In this document: piece after piece, positions 17,287 to 26,153 of the stretch | Layout of the letters: every line of letters begins with the position of its first letter | Numbering within the stretch: position 1 is the first letter of the stretch | NCBI GenBank assembly: GCA_050015935.1 | Contig: JBEKAL010000001.1 | Span: forward strand, 12,461 to 76,460 | Source of the DNA: Roseiarcus sp050015935 | Lineage (GTDB): Bacteria > Pseudomonadota > Alphaproteobacteria > Rhizobiales > Beijerinckiaceae | Length of the DNA stretch: 64,000 bases | Direction: 5' to 3' | Program-made: the position numbers and the translations under genes | Notes under the pieces: model-generated | What the model was told of the DNA's origin: nothing | Databases searched by the model: none | The model's input: the letters and a program-made list of their open reading frames with translations, nothing else

Positions 17287-18375
17287 ATGACGATCAAGGC
17301 TTCCGGCGTTTGGCTTCGCTATCTTTTGGTCTGCGTCGTCGTCCTGTGGACGGCGAGCGAGGCGTTCGCCGGCGACAAGCCGACGTCGTCGACCGACGCC
17401 TTACGCGTCGCGGCGGCTGTCGCGCCAGACGGGCCCGATCAGGCGCCGGCGGCGCAAAGCGATCTCGCCGGTCAGGTGGATGCGGTCGCCTTCTCGCCCG
17501 ACGGGCGCTTTGTCGTCTCGGGCGGCGCCGACATGACCGTCGAGTTGTGGGAGCTTGCGAGCGGCAAGCTCGTCAAGACTCTTGCGGGGCATGGCGGCGC
17601 CGTGTCGTCCCTCGCCTTCTCGCCCGACGGGCGTTTCGTCGTTTCCGGCAGCCTGGACGTGACCATCAAGCTGTGGGACGTGGCGAGCGGCAAGTTGATC
17701 GAGACCTTCGACTTCGACGGGCAGGCGGGCGATGTGGCTTCTGTCGCCTTCGCGCCGGACGGAGGCGCCGTCGTCTCGGGCGGCTTGGACCGAACTGTCA
17801 AACTGTGGGATGTGGCGAGCGGCAAGGCGATAAGGACTTTCGAGGGGCATGGCGAAGCCGTGCTTTGCGTCGCCTTCTCGCCCGACGGCCGCCTTGTCGC
17901 CTCGGGCAGCGACGATCGCACCGTCAAGCTGTGGAACGCGGCGAGCGGCAAGCCGATCAAGACTTTCGCGGCGCAGGACGGCAGCGTGACGTCCCTCGCC
18001 TTTTCGCCCGACGGCCGCTCGATCGTCTCGGCCAACGACAGCGACGACCAATCCCTCATGTTGTGGGATGTGGCGGGGGGCAAGCCGATCAGGATCTTCG
18101 GGGGCCATGGCAAGGGCGTTTCCTCGGTCGCCTTTTCGCCGGACGGTCGCTCGATCGTCTCGGGCGGTTGGGACGAGACCGTGAAGCTGTGGGATGCGGC
18201 GAGCGGCAAATTGATCCGGACCTTCGAAGGGCACCGCGACGCCGTGCTTTCCGTCGCCTTCTCGCCGGACGGTCGCTCGATCGTCTCGGGAAGTTGGGAC
18301 AGGACCCTGAAGCTGTGGGACGTGGCGAGCGGCGACGTGATCAAGACATTCGGGCCGATCGCGCAAGAGCGTTAG
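17287..18375 (+). CDS. Exported seven-repeat WD40 beta-propeller protein
   Basis: A 362-residue protein with a clear signal peptide (MTIKASGVWLRYLLVCVVVL, then a cut near ASEAFA-GDKP) followed almost entirely by seven WD40 repeats. Each repeat has the pattern AFSPDGR-x-hVSG...VKLWDVASGK-hIKTF, enough for one closed seven-bladed propeller in the periplasm or outside. The fifth repeat carries a short insertion (NDSDDQ). Repeats are highly similar to each other in DNA, pointing to recent internal duplication or gene conversion. There is no enzymatic domain, so it is probably a binding scaffold. Its partner is unknown. Confidence 0.85.
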   Translation: MTIKASGVWLRYLLVCVVVLWTASEAFAGDKPTSSTDALRVAAAVAPDGPDQAPAAQSDLAGQVDAVAFSPDGRFVVSGGADMTVELWELASGKLVKTLAGHGGAVSSLAFSPDGRFVVSGSLDVTIKLWDVASGKLIETFDFDGQAGDVASVAFAPDGGAVVSGGLDRTVKLWDVASGKAIRTFEGHGEAVLCVAFSPDGRLVASGSDDRTVKLWNAASGKPIKTFAAQDGSVTSLAFSPDGRSIVSANDSDDQSLMLWDVAGGKPIRIFGGHGKGVSSVAFSPDGRSIVSGGWDETVKLWDAASGKLIRTFEGHRDAVLSVAFSPDGRSIVSGSWDRTLKLWDVASGDVIKTFGPIAQER

Positions 18376-18427
18376 AAGGGCGTCCCGCTCGTCCCGTCGG
18401 CGAATCCGTCCATCCGCGCCTCGTTTC

Positions 18428-18448
18428 GCGCCGCCCGTCCGGCGGCGC
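18428..18448 (+). terminator. Hairpin after the WD40 gene
   Basis: GCGCCGCC, a 5-base loop, then GGCGGCGC forms a perfect 8-bp stem 53 bases after the WD40 stop, between two convergent genes. It lacks a T-run, so termination is only suggested. Confidence 0.45.
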
Positions 18449-18598
18449 GCGTCGGACCGGCGCGGGGTCCGCCTCGACACGGCAAGCTCATGGGCGGCGC
18501 CGACGCCAAACTCGACGAAGACGACTCGCGGCGCGGCTCGGGCGCTCATGGCGAGGCTGCCCGTCGGATCGGGGCCAATCGTCCGATGCGGCCGATCG

Positions 18599-19054
18599 TT
18601 ACAGATGCTGCTTGGCTTGCGCGCTGGAAAGAAAGGTGAATTCCTGAATTCCCATGTCGACGACGATCTCGGCGTTCAGGCGCGCGTTGACATTCTTGAT
18701 CAAGGTCTTGGTCATCTTGTTCAGATCGAAGGCGTCCAGATGGTCGAAATCGATCGTGCTGTCGTCGTAGAGGTAGCGAAACGCCTCGTCGACGACAAAT
18801 GCATCGGGCGGGACCGGACTCTTCTTAATGGCGGCGGTGTCGACGACATAGGAAAGCTGCGCGACGACATACCCCTTCACGGTCCCGTCGCGGATCTTGG
18901 GAACATTGATCTCCTTTGTCTTCCTGGATTCTCGCGCCGACGCGGCGGCGGCGACCGGCGGTTTCGCGACGGCCTCGCGCAGGTGGCTCATGGCGTAGCC
19001 CGCCGCGAGCGTGGTCAGGCACGCCCAAAAGCCGACGAGAATGATTCTGATCAT
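18599..19054 (-). CDS. Membrane-anchored periplasmic protein at the end of the flagellar operon
   Basis: A 151-residue protein with an N-terminal hydrophobic segment (IRIILVGFWACLTTLAAGYA, residues 2-21) and a periplasmic remainder. That remainder contains KGYVVAQLSYVVDT, a repeated Val/Ile strand pattern, and acidic helices toward the C-terminus (IKNVNARLNAEIVVDMGIQE). The overall plan resembles a FliL-like small periplasmic protein, although a separate fliL is present, so I give no name. The ATG at 19054 overlaps the stop of the preceding flgN-like gene (ATGA), which places it firmly in the flagellar transcription unit as its last gene. Confidence 0.65.
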   Translation of the reverse strand: MIRIILVGFWACLTTLAAGYAMSHLREAVAKPPVAAAASARESRKTKEINVPKIRDGTVKGYVVAQLSYVVDTAAIKKSPVPPDAFVVDEAFRYLYDDSTIDFDHLDAFDLNKMTKTLIKNVNARLNAEIVVDMGIQEFTFLSSAQAKQHL

Positions 19055-19464
19055 TCGTCGTGGTCCAACCAGGAACGGGCCGAATAGGTGCCGTCGGACT
19101 GGCTTTCGCGGATCGCTCGCGCGATGATGTCGGAGACCGCTTGCGCCGCCTTCAACTGCGTGCGCAGCATGCGATGGTTCGTTTCCAGCTTGTCGTGAAG
19201 ATCGGCGAGTGCGGCCCGAAGGATAGGACCGACTTGATTGTTGGCGAGCGCCGGCGCGAGACGTTTCAGCTCCAGCAATCCCTGACTCTTGCGCAAGTTG
19301 TAAGCATTGTAGTCGACCGATCCGCGCCGCGCAATGTCTTGGTTTTCCTCGTCGAGCGTTTGGCGCAGTCGATCGACGACTGGTAGAATCATCGCGATCG
19401 GGCTCTGAGAACGCCCCGAATTCGCCGCGGCGAAGTTTGGGTGACGAAGAATTGCAGCGCTCAT
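19051..19464 (-). CDS. FlgN-like flagellar export chaperone
   Basis: A 137-residue soluble, almost wholly helical protein, the layout of FlgN chaperones that escort hook-associated proteins FlgK and FlgL to the export gate. Features include LRQTLDEENQDIARRG near residue 35, a central LRKSQGLLELKRL helix and a long C-terminal helix ending in RAIRESQ. It overlaps both neighbours by four bases. The call leans on context (FlgK and FlgL are in the same run and rhizobial FlgN sits in comparable places) and helical pattern; sequence conservation in this family is low. Confidence 0.6.
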   Translation of the reverse strand: MSAAILRHPNFAAANSGRSQSPIAMILPVVDRLRQTLDEENQDIARRGSVDYNAYNLRKSQGLLELKRLAPALANNQVGPILRAALADLHDKLETNHRMLRTQLKAAQAVSDIIARAIRESQSDGTYSARSWLDHDE

Positions 19465-20057
19465 GAGCGTTTGTGATCCGCAAAGAGGAAGGCGCCGTCC
19501 GAGTGAGCGACGCCGCTCGGCAGCGATAAGGCGTTGGCGCTCATTTGCGCCGCCTCATGCGCGTCCGGGGTGTCCAGACGGCTCGCGCGCTCCAACGATT
19601 CGCTCGCCGACAGCGGGTGCGCCGCGAACAATCGTCTGGCGATCCCCAACGACCCGGATTTGGCGATCTGCCGCGCCACCTGATCGGCGAGCATGGATTT
19701 CCACATATCGCCCGCCAGGCCCTGGCCAAAGGCCGCGGATCCGTCCTTCGGCAACATCTCGTTGACGAAACCGTTGAGCAGGACGGCTTCGAAATCGACT
19801 TGCGCCTTCGCCGCTTTGTCGCTCGCGGCGAACGCCGCGTCGACGAATCGCGATCGCGCGTCCGCGGCTCCCGCGACTGGTGCCGGGGCGGGCGAGGAAA
19901 GCCGCGCCGTCTGCGCGAGCGTCTCGGAGAAGTCCGCCGTTTCCGCCGCTCCTGCGCCGGCGAGCTCGTTGAGCCGCTGCGTGGCCGCCGCCGCGCGGGC
20001 CGGATCGGCGGCCTTGGCCACTTCGAGCACGACATCCGAGGGAGAATCGATGGCCAT
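19461..20057 (-). CDS. flgJ: Rod-binding protein FlgJ (single-domain)
   Basis: Rod cap and assembly factor. Residues 85-145 form the rod-binding domain: FEAVLLNGFVNEMLPKDGSA, then FGQGLAGDMWKSMLADQVAR and SGSLGIARRLF. The 198-residue protein lacks the C-terminal muramidase domain of enterobacterial FlgJ, as in other alphaproteobacteria; a separate lytic transglycosylase is encoded at 45498-46118. A low-complexity Ala/Pro N-terminal region of about 80 residues precedes the domain. Confidence 0.85.
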   Translation of the reverse strand: MAIDSPSDVVLEVAKAADPARAAAATQRLNELAGAGAAETADFSETLAQTARLSSPAPAPVAGAADARSRFVDAAFAASDKAAKAQVDFEAVLLNGFVNEMLPKDGSAAFGQGLAGDMWKSMLADQVARQIAKSGSLGIARRLFAAHPLSASESLERASRLDTPDAHEAAQMSANALSLPSGVAHSDGAFLFADHKRS

Positions 20058-20104
20058 GGAACCGCCGAGAGGCGTTGAACTCCGTCGAGTTTCCTCTCCG
20101 GGCC

Positions 20105-20503
20105 TTACGCCGAGCTTGACTTCGGATTGCGCAGCGAGCGTTCGATGAGATCGGCGAGCTCCTTGCGCTGCCTTTGATCGCGATACCGCGCGTCGGCGCT
20201 TTCGCGGGCGCGATCCGCGAGTTTGGCGCGCGTTCCCTGATCGATGGCCCGTCGCGTCTGCGCCTCGTACTCGGCGGCGGCGGCGGCGATCTCCTTTTCC
20301 AAGGCGCGAATGCGGCGCAAGCCCGCCGCCGCGGGCGCCCCATATGCGGCGACGCCGCGCTCCATCGCGTCCAACATTTCACAATGATTCCGCGCCAGAT
20401 CATCGCGCTCGCGGCTGAGCGCGTTCAGCCGCCAAACCGCGAGATCATGCATTTCCTTGTGCAGGCGCCCGATTTTCTCGAGGGCCTGGAGTCGTCTTTT
20501 CAT
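20105..20503 (-). CDS. fliJ: FliJ-like flagellar export stalk protein
   Basis: A 132-residue, almost purely coiled-coil protein rich in Arg, Glu, Ala and Leu (RLQALEKIGRLHKEMHDLAV, LRRIRALEKEIAAAAAEYEA). It fits FliJ, the stalk between the FliI ATPase and the FlhA gate. Here it lies three bases after fliR rather than beside fliI, as in some rhizobia. The identification is by coiled-coil pattern, size and position because FliJ diverges strongly. Confidence 0.65.
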   Translation of the reverse strand: MKRRLQALEKIGRLHKEMHDLAVWRLNALSRERDDLARNHCEMLDAMERGVAAYGAPAAAGLRRIRALEKEIAAAAAEYEAQTRRAIDQGTRAKLADRARESADARYRDQRQRKELADLIERSLRNPKSSSA

Positions 20504-20506
20504 CGC

Positions 20507-21295
20507 TTATCCCGATATGAGCCAGGACTCGAAACCCAGCATGAACTCGCCAAGAAGCGGCTTGATCGAGAAATACAACAACAACAGCCCTCCAGCGATG
20601 ATGAACGGCATGGACATAAAGAAAATCGCGATTTGCGGGGTCAGACGGTTGATGAGGCTCATCGCCAGATTGACGACGATCGCATAGATGAAAAACGGCG
20701 AGGACACCCGAAGCGCGATGCGAAAGGTGTCGCCGAGCGTCGAGGCGACCTGCCGCAATGAATATCCCGGATTGAACTCGGCGCCGATCGGAATCGCGTG
20801 ATAAGAGGCCGCCAGGCCGCGCAAGACTTCCCAATGGGCGTCGGTGACGAAGATCAGCGCCGTCGCCGACAAGGTCACCAAGCTGGCGAGCGGCGGCAGC
20901 GCTTGATTCGGCTCCAGGTCAATTCCGAACGGATTGGCCATGCTGAGCATTGTCGCCGCTCCCGCCGCCAGGGTCTCCAGCGCAAGAAAAAACAACCGGC
21001 CGAGGAGGCCGATCAATCCGCCGATCAACGTCTCGAACACGATCAATCGCAGCGCCGGGATCGGATCGGCGCTGAACGATCGCAACGGCGCCTCATCGAG
21101 AAGAAGCGGCGCCAACGACAGCGTCACCGCCACCGCAATGAACAATCGAATCTGCACCGGTATCTGCGCGCTCGATATCCCCGGCATCAGCATCAGGCAC
21201 GCGCCGATGCGGCAGAAGAGAATGAACGTCGCCAACGTCACGTTGGGATTGAGGATCGCGCCGGCGCCCGCGAATATGTCGTCGTTCGCGTTCAC
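20507..21295 (-). CDS. fliR: Flagellar export gate protein FliR
   Basis: A 262-residue polytopic membrane protein of the export gate. Hydrophobic segments cover most of it (for example ATFILFCRIGACLMLMPGIS, IFFMSMPFIIAGGLLLLYFS). ALETLAAGAATMLSMANPFG is a typical FliR helix. It begins with GTG at 21295, whose first base is also the last base of the flhA stop (one-base overlap), so it is coupled to flhA. FliP and FliQ, its gate partners, are encoded elsewhere in the same run. Confidence 0.92.
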   Translation of the reverse strand: MNANDDIFAGAGAILNPNVTLATFILFCRIGACLMLMPGISSAQIPVQIRLFIAVAVTLSLAPLLLDEAPLRSFSADPIPALRLIVFETLIGGLIGLLGRLFFLALETLAAGAATMLSMANPFGIDLEPNQALPPLASLVTLSATALIFVTDAHWEVLRGLAASYHAIPIGAEFNPGYSLRQVASTLGDTFRIALRVSSPFFIYAIVVNLAMSLINRLTPQIAIFFMSMPFIIAGGLLLLYFSIKPLLGEFMLGFESWLISG

Positions 21296-23382
21296 TAGGA
21301 TATCGCGCCGAGCGACTTGACCTCGAACCCGCGCGCGATCTCGAGTTGGGACATTACCGGCAGCGTCGGGAACATGCGCTCGATGATCATTCGCACATAG
21401 GGTCGCGTCTCGGCGGTGGTGACGAGGGCGAAGAGGTGCTTTTCATCCATGCGTTTGCGGATCGCCGCGGACGCCTCGGCGGCGAATTGCTCCATCAACC
21501 TGGGATCGATGTCGAATTCGCTCACCTCGCCCTTGGCGTCGCGCTTGAGACTTTGGTGAAAGACGAGATCCCAACGATTGCCGAGCCGCAGCACTCGGAG
21601 CACGCCCTGGTCCTGAATGTCGCCGCAGATCTGTTGCGAGATGCGAATGCGCACGTGTTCGACGATCTGCTCGGGACGGCGCACGTGAGGCGCGATCTCG
21701 GCGATGGCCTCGAGAATGAGATTCAGGTTGCGAATGGAGACACGCTCGGCGAGCAGCAGCTTGAGCACCGCCTGCAGTCCCGAATAGGAAATCTGCGAAG
21801 GGCAGATTTCGTCGATGAGCTTCTTGTATTCGGGCTCCAGCCGGTCGAACAGCGCGCGCATGTCCCTGTAGGACAGCAGTTGCGCCAGATTGTTGTGGAT
21901 CACTTCGCTCAGGTGGGTCAGCAGGACCGACGCCGGGTCGATCGGCTTGAACCCTTCTCGCTTGACGTCCTTGACGTAGGCTTGCGAAATCGAAATCGCC
22001 TTCATTCCGAAGGCCGGCTCGCGCACTTCGTCGCCGGGAACGTTGGGCCGTTTGCCGTCGCCGACGATCACCAGAAATTCGTTGACGCGCAACTCCTGCG
22101 TCGCCACGACCGTGCCGTGGATGCGGATCTGATAGGTCTTGGTCGGCGTCTTGATGTCGTCCGTAAGCTTGATGTCGGGAACGACGAAGCCGTATTGCCG
22201 CGCGAATTTCCGGCGCATCTTGGCGACGCGCGAGGCGATCTCGTCGTGCGAGGCCAACAGCGTCGCCGTCAGTTCCTTGCTGAAGCAGAGTTCGATCTCG
22301 GCGGATTTCAACTGCTCCTTGATCGAGGAGCGCGCCTCGGCGCGGAGTTTCTCTTCGCGGCTGGCCTTCTCGGCCGCCGCGATCGCGCGATCCTTCGCCT
22401 GTCGGTTGGGAATGGCGACGCCGACAAAGGCCATCAGCCCGCCAAGAAGCGCGAAGGGAATAAACGGCAGACCCGGGACCACGCCGAGCACGAACATCAG
22501 CAGCGCCGCCATGAACAGCGCATTGGGATATTTGCTGAGCTGATCGAGCACCGCCTTGTCGGCGGAGCCGCGCGTGCCGCCCTTGGCGACGAGCATGCCG
22601 GCGGCGAGGGAAATGATCAGCGCCGGGATTTGCGTGACCAAGCCGTCGCCGACCGACAGCTTGGTGAAGATGTCCGCGGCAGTGGACAATCCAAGTCCGT
22701 GCCGGGTGACGCCGATGACGATGCCGCCGAAGATATTGACCGCGAGGATGATCAGGCCGGCGATGGCGTCGCCGCGCACGAACTTGGAGGCGCCGTCCAT
22801 CGAGCCGAAGAACGCGCTTTCCTCCTCGAGTTCGCGCCGCCGCTGCTGGGCGATCTTTTCGTCGATCGTGCCCGCCGACAGGTCGGCGTCGATCGCCATC
22901 TGCTTGCCGGGAATGGCGTCGAGCGTGAATCTGGCGCCGACTTCCGCGATGCGGGTCGCGCCCTTGGTGATCACCAGAAAGTTGATGATCACGAGAATGA
23001 GGAAGACGATGATGCCGATGACGAAGTCGCCGCTCATCACCAGGCTGGCGAACCCGCCGATGATATAACCGGCGGCGGTCGTTCCCTGCGCGCCGTGCGA
23101 CAGAATGAGCCGCGTCGTCGAGATGTTGAGCGCCAGCCTGAGGATGGTCGCCACGAGCAGCACGGTGGGAAAGGAGGAGAATTCGAGCGGTTTGTGAATC
23201 CACAGCGCGACCATCAAGATCAGCACCGAAAGCGCGATCGACAGCGCAAGGCCGAGATCGATCATCATCGCGGGAACCGGCAGGAAGAACAGGCATAGGA
23301 TCAGCACGATGGCGGCCGCAAAGCCGACGTCCTTGCCTCCGCGGCCTATTGCCGGCTCGATCGCCGCCGTCGTCAATGACAT
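21295..23382 (-). CDS. flhA: Flagellar export gate protein FlhA
   Basis: Central export channel subunit: eight N-terminal membrane segments (about residues 15-310) containing the family stretch LNISTTRLILSHG and ALDAIPGKQMAIDADLSAG, then a cytoplasmic domain of about 340 residues that binds export substrates. The frame opens at 23424, but the ATG at 23382 has GGGGGAG nine bases upstream and gives the usual 695-residue length. There is a 228-base gap between it and fliQ, large for this cluster, where a secondary promoter could lie. Confidence 0.96.
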   Translation of the reverse strand: MSLTTAAIEPAIGRGGKDVGFAAAIVLILCLFFLPVPAMMIDLGLALSIALSVLILMVALWIHKPLEFSSFPTVLLVATILRLALNISTTRLILSHGAQGTTAAGYIIGGFASLVMSGDFVIGIIVFLILVIINFLVITKGATRIAEVGARFTLDAIPGKQMAIDADLSAGTIDEKIAQQRRRELEEESAFFGSMDGASKFVRGDAIAGLIILAVNIFGGIVIGVTRHGLGLSTAADIFTKLSVGDGLVTQIPALIISLAAGMLVAKGGTRGSADKAVLDQLSKYPNALFMAALLMFVLGVVPGLPFIPFALLGGLMAFVGVAIPNRQAKDRAIAAAEKASREEKLRAEARSSIKEQLKSAEIELCFSKELTATLLASHDEIASRVAKMRRKFARQYGFVVPDIKLTDDIKTPTKTYQIRIHGTVVATQELRVNEFLVIVGDGKRPNVPGDEVREPAFGMKAISISQAYVKDVKREGFKPIDPASVLLTHLSEVIHNNLAQLLSYRDMRALFDRLEPEYKKLIDEICPSQISYSGLQAVLKLLLAERVSIRNLNLILEAIAEIAPHVRRPEQIVEHVRIRISQQICGDIQDQGVLRVLRLGNRWDLVFHQSLKRDAKGEVSEFDIDPRLMEQFAAEASAAIRKRMDEKHLFALVTTAETRPYVRMIIERMFPTLPVMSQLEIARGFEVKSLGAIS

Positions 23383-23610
23383 TGCGGTCTCTCCCCCTTG
23401 CGTCACGGCGACAATGACGGCCAAAGCTTGCGCGGGGGTCTCGCCGATCGCGGTTCGCGCCGTCGGCGAGCGCAGCGAACGAAGCGAATCTTCGGAGCGG
23501 CGGCGCTCGCCCGGAATCCTGCGCGCAAGAGCGCGAAGTCGGCGGCGACGCGAGCGACGATGGCGCGGCCGAGTTCGCGCACGACGGCGCGTCGCGGGCC
23601 CGGGCGCCGA

Positions 23611-23883
23611 TCAGTTCCCGAATCCGCTTTCGATGCGCGCGTAGACGTTTTCCGTGAAAACGTAGAATTGTCCGCCGATGAAGGACGCGGTGAGGCTGAC
23701 GACTACAAGAATCACCACGATTTTCGGCACGAAGGTCAGGGTCATTTCCTGGACCTGCGTCAAGGCCTGCAGAAGCGCGATCGCCACGCCGACGACCATC
23801 GCGGCGCCGACCGCCGGGCCGGCGCCGACGATGATCATCCAGATCGCGGCCTGAATGACGTCGAGCGCGTCGCCCTCGTTCAT
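23611..23883 (-). CDS. fliQ: Flagellar export gate protein FliQ
   Basis: A 90-residue protein with two membrane helices (IQAAIWMIIVGAGPAVGAAM and a second from about residue 52, VPKIVVILVVVSL) separated by the conserved ALLQALTQVQEMTLTFVPK loop. It is part of the FliPQR pore. Its ATG overlaps the flgD stop (ATGA). The open frame extends upstream into flgD, but the FliQ N-terminus is clear at MNEGDALDV. Confidence 0.94.
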   Translation of the reverse strand: MNEGDALDVIQAAIWMIIVGAGPAVGAAMVVGVAIALLQALTQVQEMTLTFVPKIVVILVVVSLTASFIGGQFYVFTENVYARIESGFGN

Positions 23884-24293
23884 TGCACGTTGGCGCCGTT
23901 GGCGAACGGGATCGTGCCGCCGTCGGTGAGGGTGGCGGTGGCGGCGCCGGCGGAGCTGACGTCGACCGACTCCACCTGTCCGGACGTCGTTCCGTCCGAC
24001 GAAGTCATCGTCGAGCCGACCGCCAGTTCGGCTTGGGTCAACGAACTCGCGGTCAACAGCGACGCGAGCGTGGTGTTGGTTTGCACGGCCTGTTGAACCT
24101 GGGAGATCGTCGCCAATTGGGTCACCATCGTCGTGGGGTCCATCGGCTGCGTCGGGTCCTGGTTCTGCAATTCCGCGATGAGAAGGGTCAGAAACGAGTT
24201 GTAGCTCAGCGACGGCGTCGCGGACGACGAAGACGCCGATGTCGACGATGTCGAGGCGGCGCTCGTGACTGCGGGAGTGGCGGTGACGGTCAT
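23880..24293 (-). CDS. flgD: Hook-capping protein FlgD
   Basis: Scaffold protein needed for hook assembly. The 137-residue form has the conserved N-terminal part (SYNSFLTLLIAELQNQDPTQ, PMDPTTMVTQLATISQVQQ) after a Ser/Thr/Ala-rich leader, and a short C-terminal beta region. It lacks the large Ig-like/Tudor domains of enterobacterial FlgD, a short form usual in rhizobia. It is 11 bases downstream of flbT. Confidence 0.93.
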   Translation of the reverse strand: MTVTATPAVTSAASTSSTSASSSSATPSLSYNSFLTLLIAELQNQDPTQPMDPTTMVTQLATISQVQQAVQTNTTLASLLTASSLTQAELAVGSTMTSSDGTTSGQVESVDVSSAGAATATLTDGGTIPFANGANVQ

Positions 24294-24304
24294 TGTCGGT
24301 CCTT

Positions 24305-24715
24305 TCAGGCTGCATGCAATTTGCAGGGCGCGGCGTTGGGAAACATTTCCCGCTCTTCGAGTGGAAACAGCGCCCGCAACGCCTTCAGCGCTTCGAAGTG
24401 GCGCGAACGGGCGATCTGGTCCGCGACCGCCTTGAGGCCGGCGATGATCGTGGGGTTCTCGAACGCCTGCAGCGCCGCGTCGATGAGCCTGCGCGACAAG
24501 CCGGTTGCCGCCTCTGTGGCCCTGGGATCCATCAGCATGACCTGAACGGCGAAGTAGATCTGGCGAAGCGGCGTGGTCGCCTGATCCGCCTGCATGACAT
24601 GGTTCTCCAACAGGAAGGTGACGTCGTTCAGCAACTCGATCGTGGCCTTCCGGTCGACGCGAATGACGGCGCCGTTGATGTAGAGCTTTTCGCCCGCGTG
24701 AAGGGTGATGTTCAT
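24305..24715 (-). CDS. flbT: Flagellin expression regulator FlbT
   Basis: A 136-residue cytoplasmic protein of the alphaproteobacterial FlbT family (MNITLHAGEKLYINGAVIRV, then LLENHVMQADQATTPLRQIY). In Caulobacter FlbT acts after transcription, binding the 5' leader of flagellin mRNA and lowering its stability or translation until the hook is complete. Here it is paired with flaF, its functional opposite, seven bases upstream. The target is probably the fliC message encoded at 52918. Confidence 0.93.
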   Translation of the reverse strand: MNITLHAGEKLYINGAVIRVDRKATIELLNDVTFLLENHVMQADQATTPLRQIYFAVQVMLMDPRATEAATGLSRRLIDAALQAFENPTIIAGLKAVADQIARSRHFEALKALRALFPLEEREMFPNAAPCKLHAA

Positions 24716-24722
24716 GAGATTC

Positions 24723-25070
24723 TCACTTCAGGCCGTCACGAATGATCTCGTTGATCTCGATCATGGGGGTCAGGTCGCTGGTTTTGCCGGAGCGCACACG
24801 ATCGATCTCCTTGTTCATCCAGATGCCGATCGAAACGATCCCCGCCCGCAACTGCTCCGGCAATTCGTTGTCCGGGTTTCTCAGGTCGTCGAGAAAGATC
24901 GCCCATAAGCGGCGCAGGTAGAACAGCGCTTCGACGACTTCGCGCGCGCCGGGCCCGCGCGCGCGAGCCGTGCGCAAGAGATCGATGACCCGATCCATCG
25001 CCTGGCGTTCGCGCGCGCGCATCAATTGCGGCGACTCCTCGACGACCTCGTTGTAGGAAAACTCGTACAT
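24723..25070 (-). CDS. flaF: Flagellin assembly/secretion factor FlaF
   Basis: A 115-residue helical protein recognisable by its start MYEFSYNEVVEESPQLMRAR and the LRRLWAIFLDDLRNPDNELP segment. In Caulobacter FlaF promotes flagellin synthesis and export and opposes FlbT. The flgL-flaF-flbT-flgD order is characteristic of Hyphomicrobiales and supports the taxonomic placement of the window. Confidence 0.92.
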   Translation of the reverse strand: MYEFSYNEVVEESPQLMRARERQAMDRVIDLLRTARARGPGAREVVEALFYLRRLWAIFLDDLRNPDNELPEQLRAGIVSIGIWMNKEIDRVRSGKTSDLTPMIEINEIIRDGLK

Positions 25071-25086
25071 CGGCGATCCCCAAGGG

Positions 25087-26148
25087 TTAGGTGACGGGAA
25101 GATATTGCGCGAGGCTCAGCTTTTGCAGCTGGGCGGTGAGTTCGTAAGCGGTCTGGAGTTGCGTCTGCAGCGTGTTGAGCGTCGTCGCCACAGTGGCGGA
25201 ATCGACGTTGTCGAGGTTGCCGATCTGGGTTTGCAGAATCGTCATCTGCGAGGACATGGAATTGTTGGCGTCGGTGACGCGCTGCAGCGACGCGCCGACG
25301 CCGGCTTCGGTCGCCGTTATCGAGCTCAGCCCTTGCGTGATCAGCGAGGTCGCGGTGGAGGCCACCGCCTGCTGCGCGGCCGAACTCAGTTGCGAGCCGC
25401 CGAATTCGCTGAGCATTGCGTAGCCTTCGGCGAGCTGCTGGAACCCGGGCTGGTTGGCGTTCGTCGAGGTGTCGATGGTTTCGCCCGGCGCAATCTGGTT
25501 GCTGGTGTTCGTGCTCGATGCCGACGACCAGTTGGTCGTCCACGCGGCGCCGCTGAATTGGGCGGCGAACGGGCCGGTGAGGAAACTCTGCATATCCCCG
25601 GCTGAAATGGACGAGGCGGCCGCGTCGGTCGGCAGGCAGCCGAACGTCGTCTGAAACGCAGTGTCGATCGCGGTCTTGGCGGCCGACGTCGTCGACGAAA
25701 AATAGTCGGCCATCGGCGCGACGCTGGAGTTGAGGCCGCCGAAGACATACTGGCCGTTCGACGTCGTGTTGGTCGCAGCGATCAGCGACTGCAGCGCGTT
25801 GACGCCGAGGTTTTGCAAGGTGTCGCCCGAATTGGCCTGCCCCGAAGTCCACGCCGTCAGGCTCGACGCCGCATTTTGCGCGCCGGTGAGTATCGAATTG
25901 AGAGTGTCCTGCGCAGTCGTCAGATTCGTCGTGACGATGCTGTTGCCGCTGGTCAGCGTCTGCAGGAGATCGTTCTGATTCTTGAGCGACAATTCATAGC
26001 CGGACTGGTCGCCCAGTTGCAGACCGAGATTGGCGTATTGGCCGGTCGAGGACTCGACCTCGAGGTTGGCGAGCGAGGATTGCGTCTGCGCGATCGTAGG
26101 CAGCAGCGCGGTCCCCAAATAGCTCGTCGAGACGAATGCGGTGGTCAT
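25087..26148 (-). CDS. flgL: Flagellar hook-filament junction protein FlgL
   Basis: A 353-residue flagellin-like junction protein. The N-terminal helical part (YLGTALLPTIAQTQSSLANL) and C-terminal helix (NLDNVDSATVATTLNTLQTQ, ending TAQLQKLSLAQYLPVT) are the D0/D1 parts used in filament packing; the middle is Ser/Thr/Asn rich. Five bases separate it from flgK. It is exported without a signal peptide by the flagellar type III system. Confidence 0.9.
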   Translation of the reverse strand: MTTAFVSTSYLGTALLPTIAQTQSSLANLEVESSTGQYANLGLQLGDQSGYELSLKNQNDLLQTLTSGNSIVTTNLTTAQDTLNSILTGAQNAASSLTAWTSGQANSGDTLQNLGVNALQSLIAATNTTSNGQYVFGGLNSSVAPMADYFSSTTSAAKTAIDTAFQTTFGCLPTDAAASSISAGDMQSFLTGPFAAQFSGAAWTTNWSSASSTNTSNQIAPGETIDTSTNANQPGFQQLAEGYAMLSEFGGSQLSSAAQQAVASTATSLITQGLSSITATEAGVGASLQRVTDANNSMSSQMTILQTQIGNLDNVDSATVATTLNTLQTQLQTAYELTAQLQKLSLAQYLPVT

Positions 26149-26153
26149 GATCG

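Noticed and set aside
21346..23298. 650-codon + strand frame opposite flhA
   Set aside because: FlhA is certain on the minus strand. The antisense product is almost only Arg, Asp, His, Glu, Gln and Ala with no domain.
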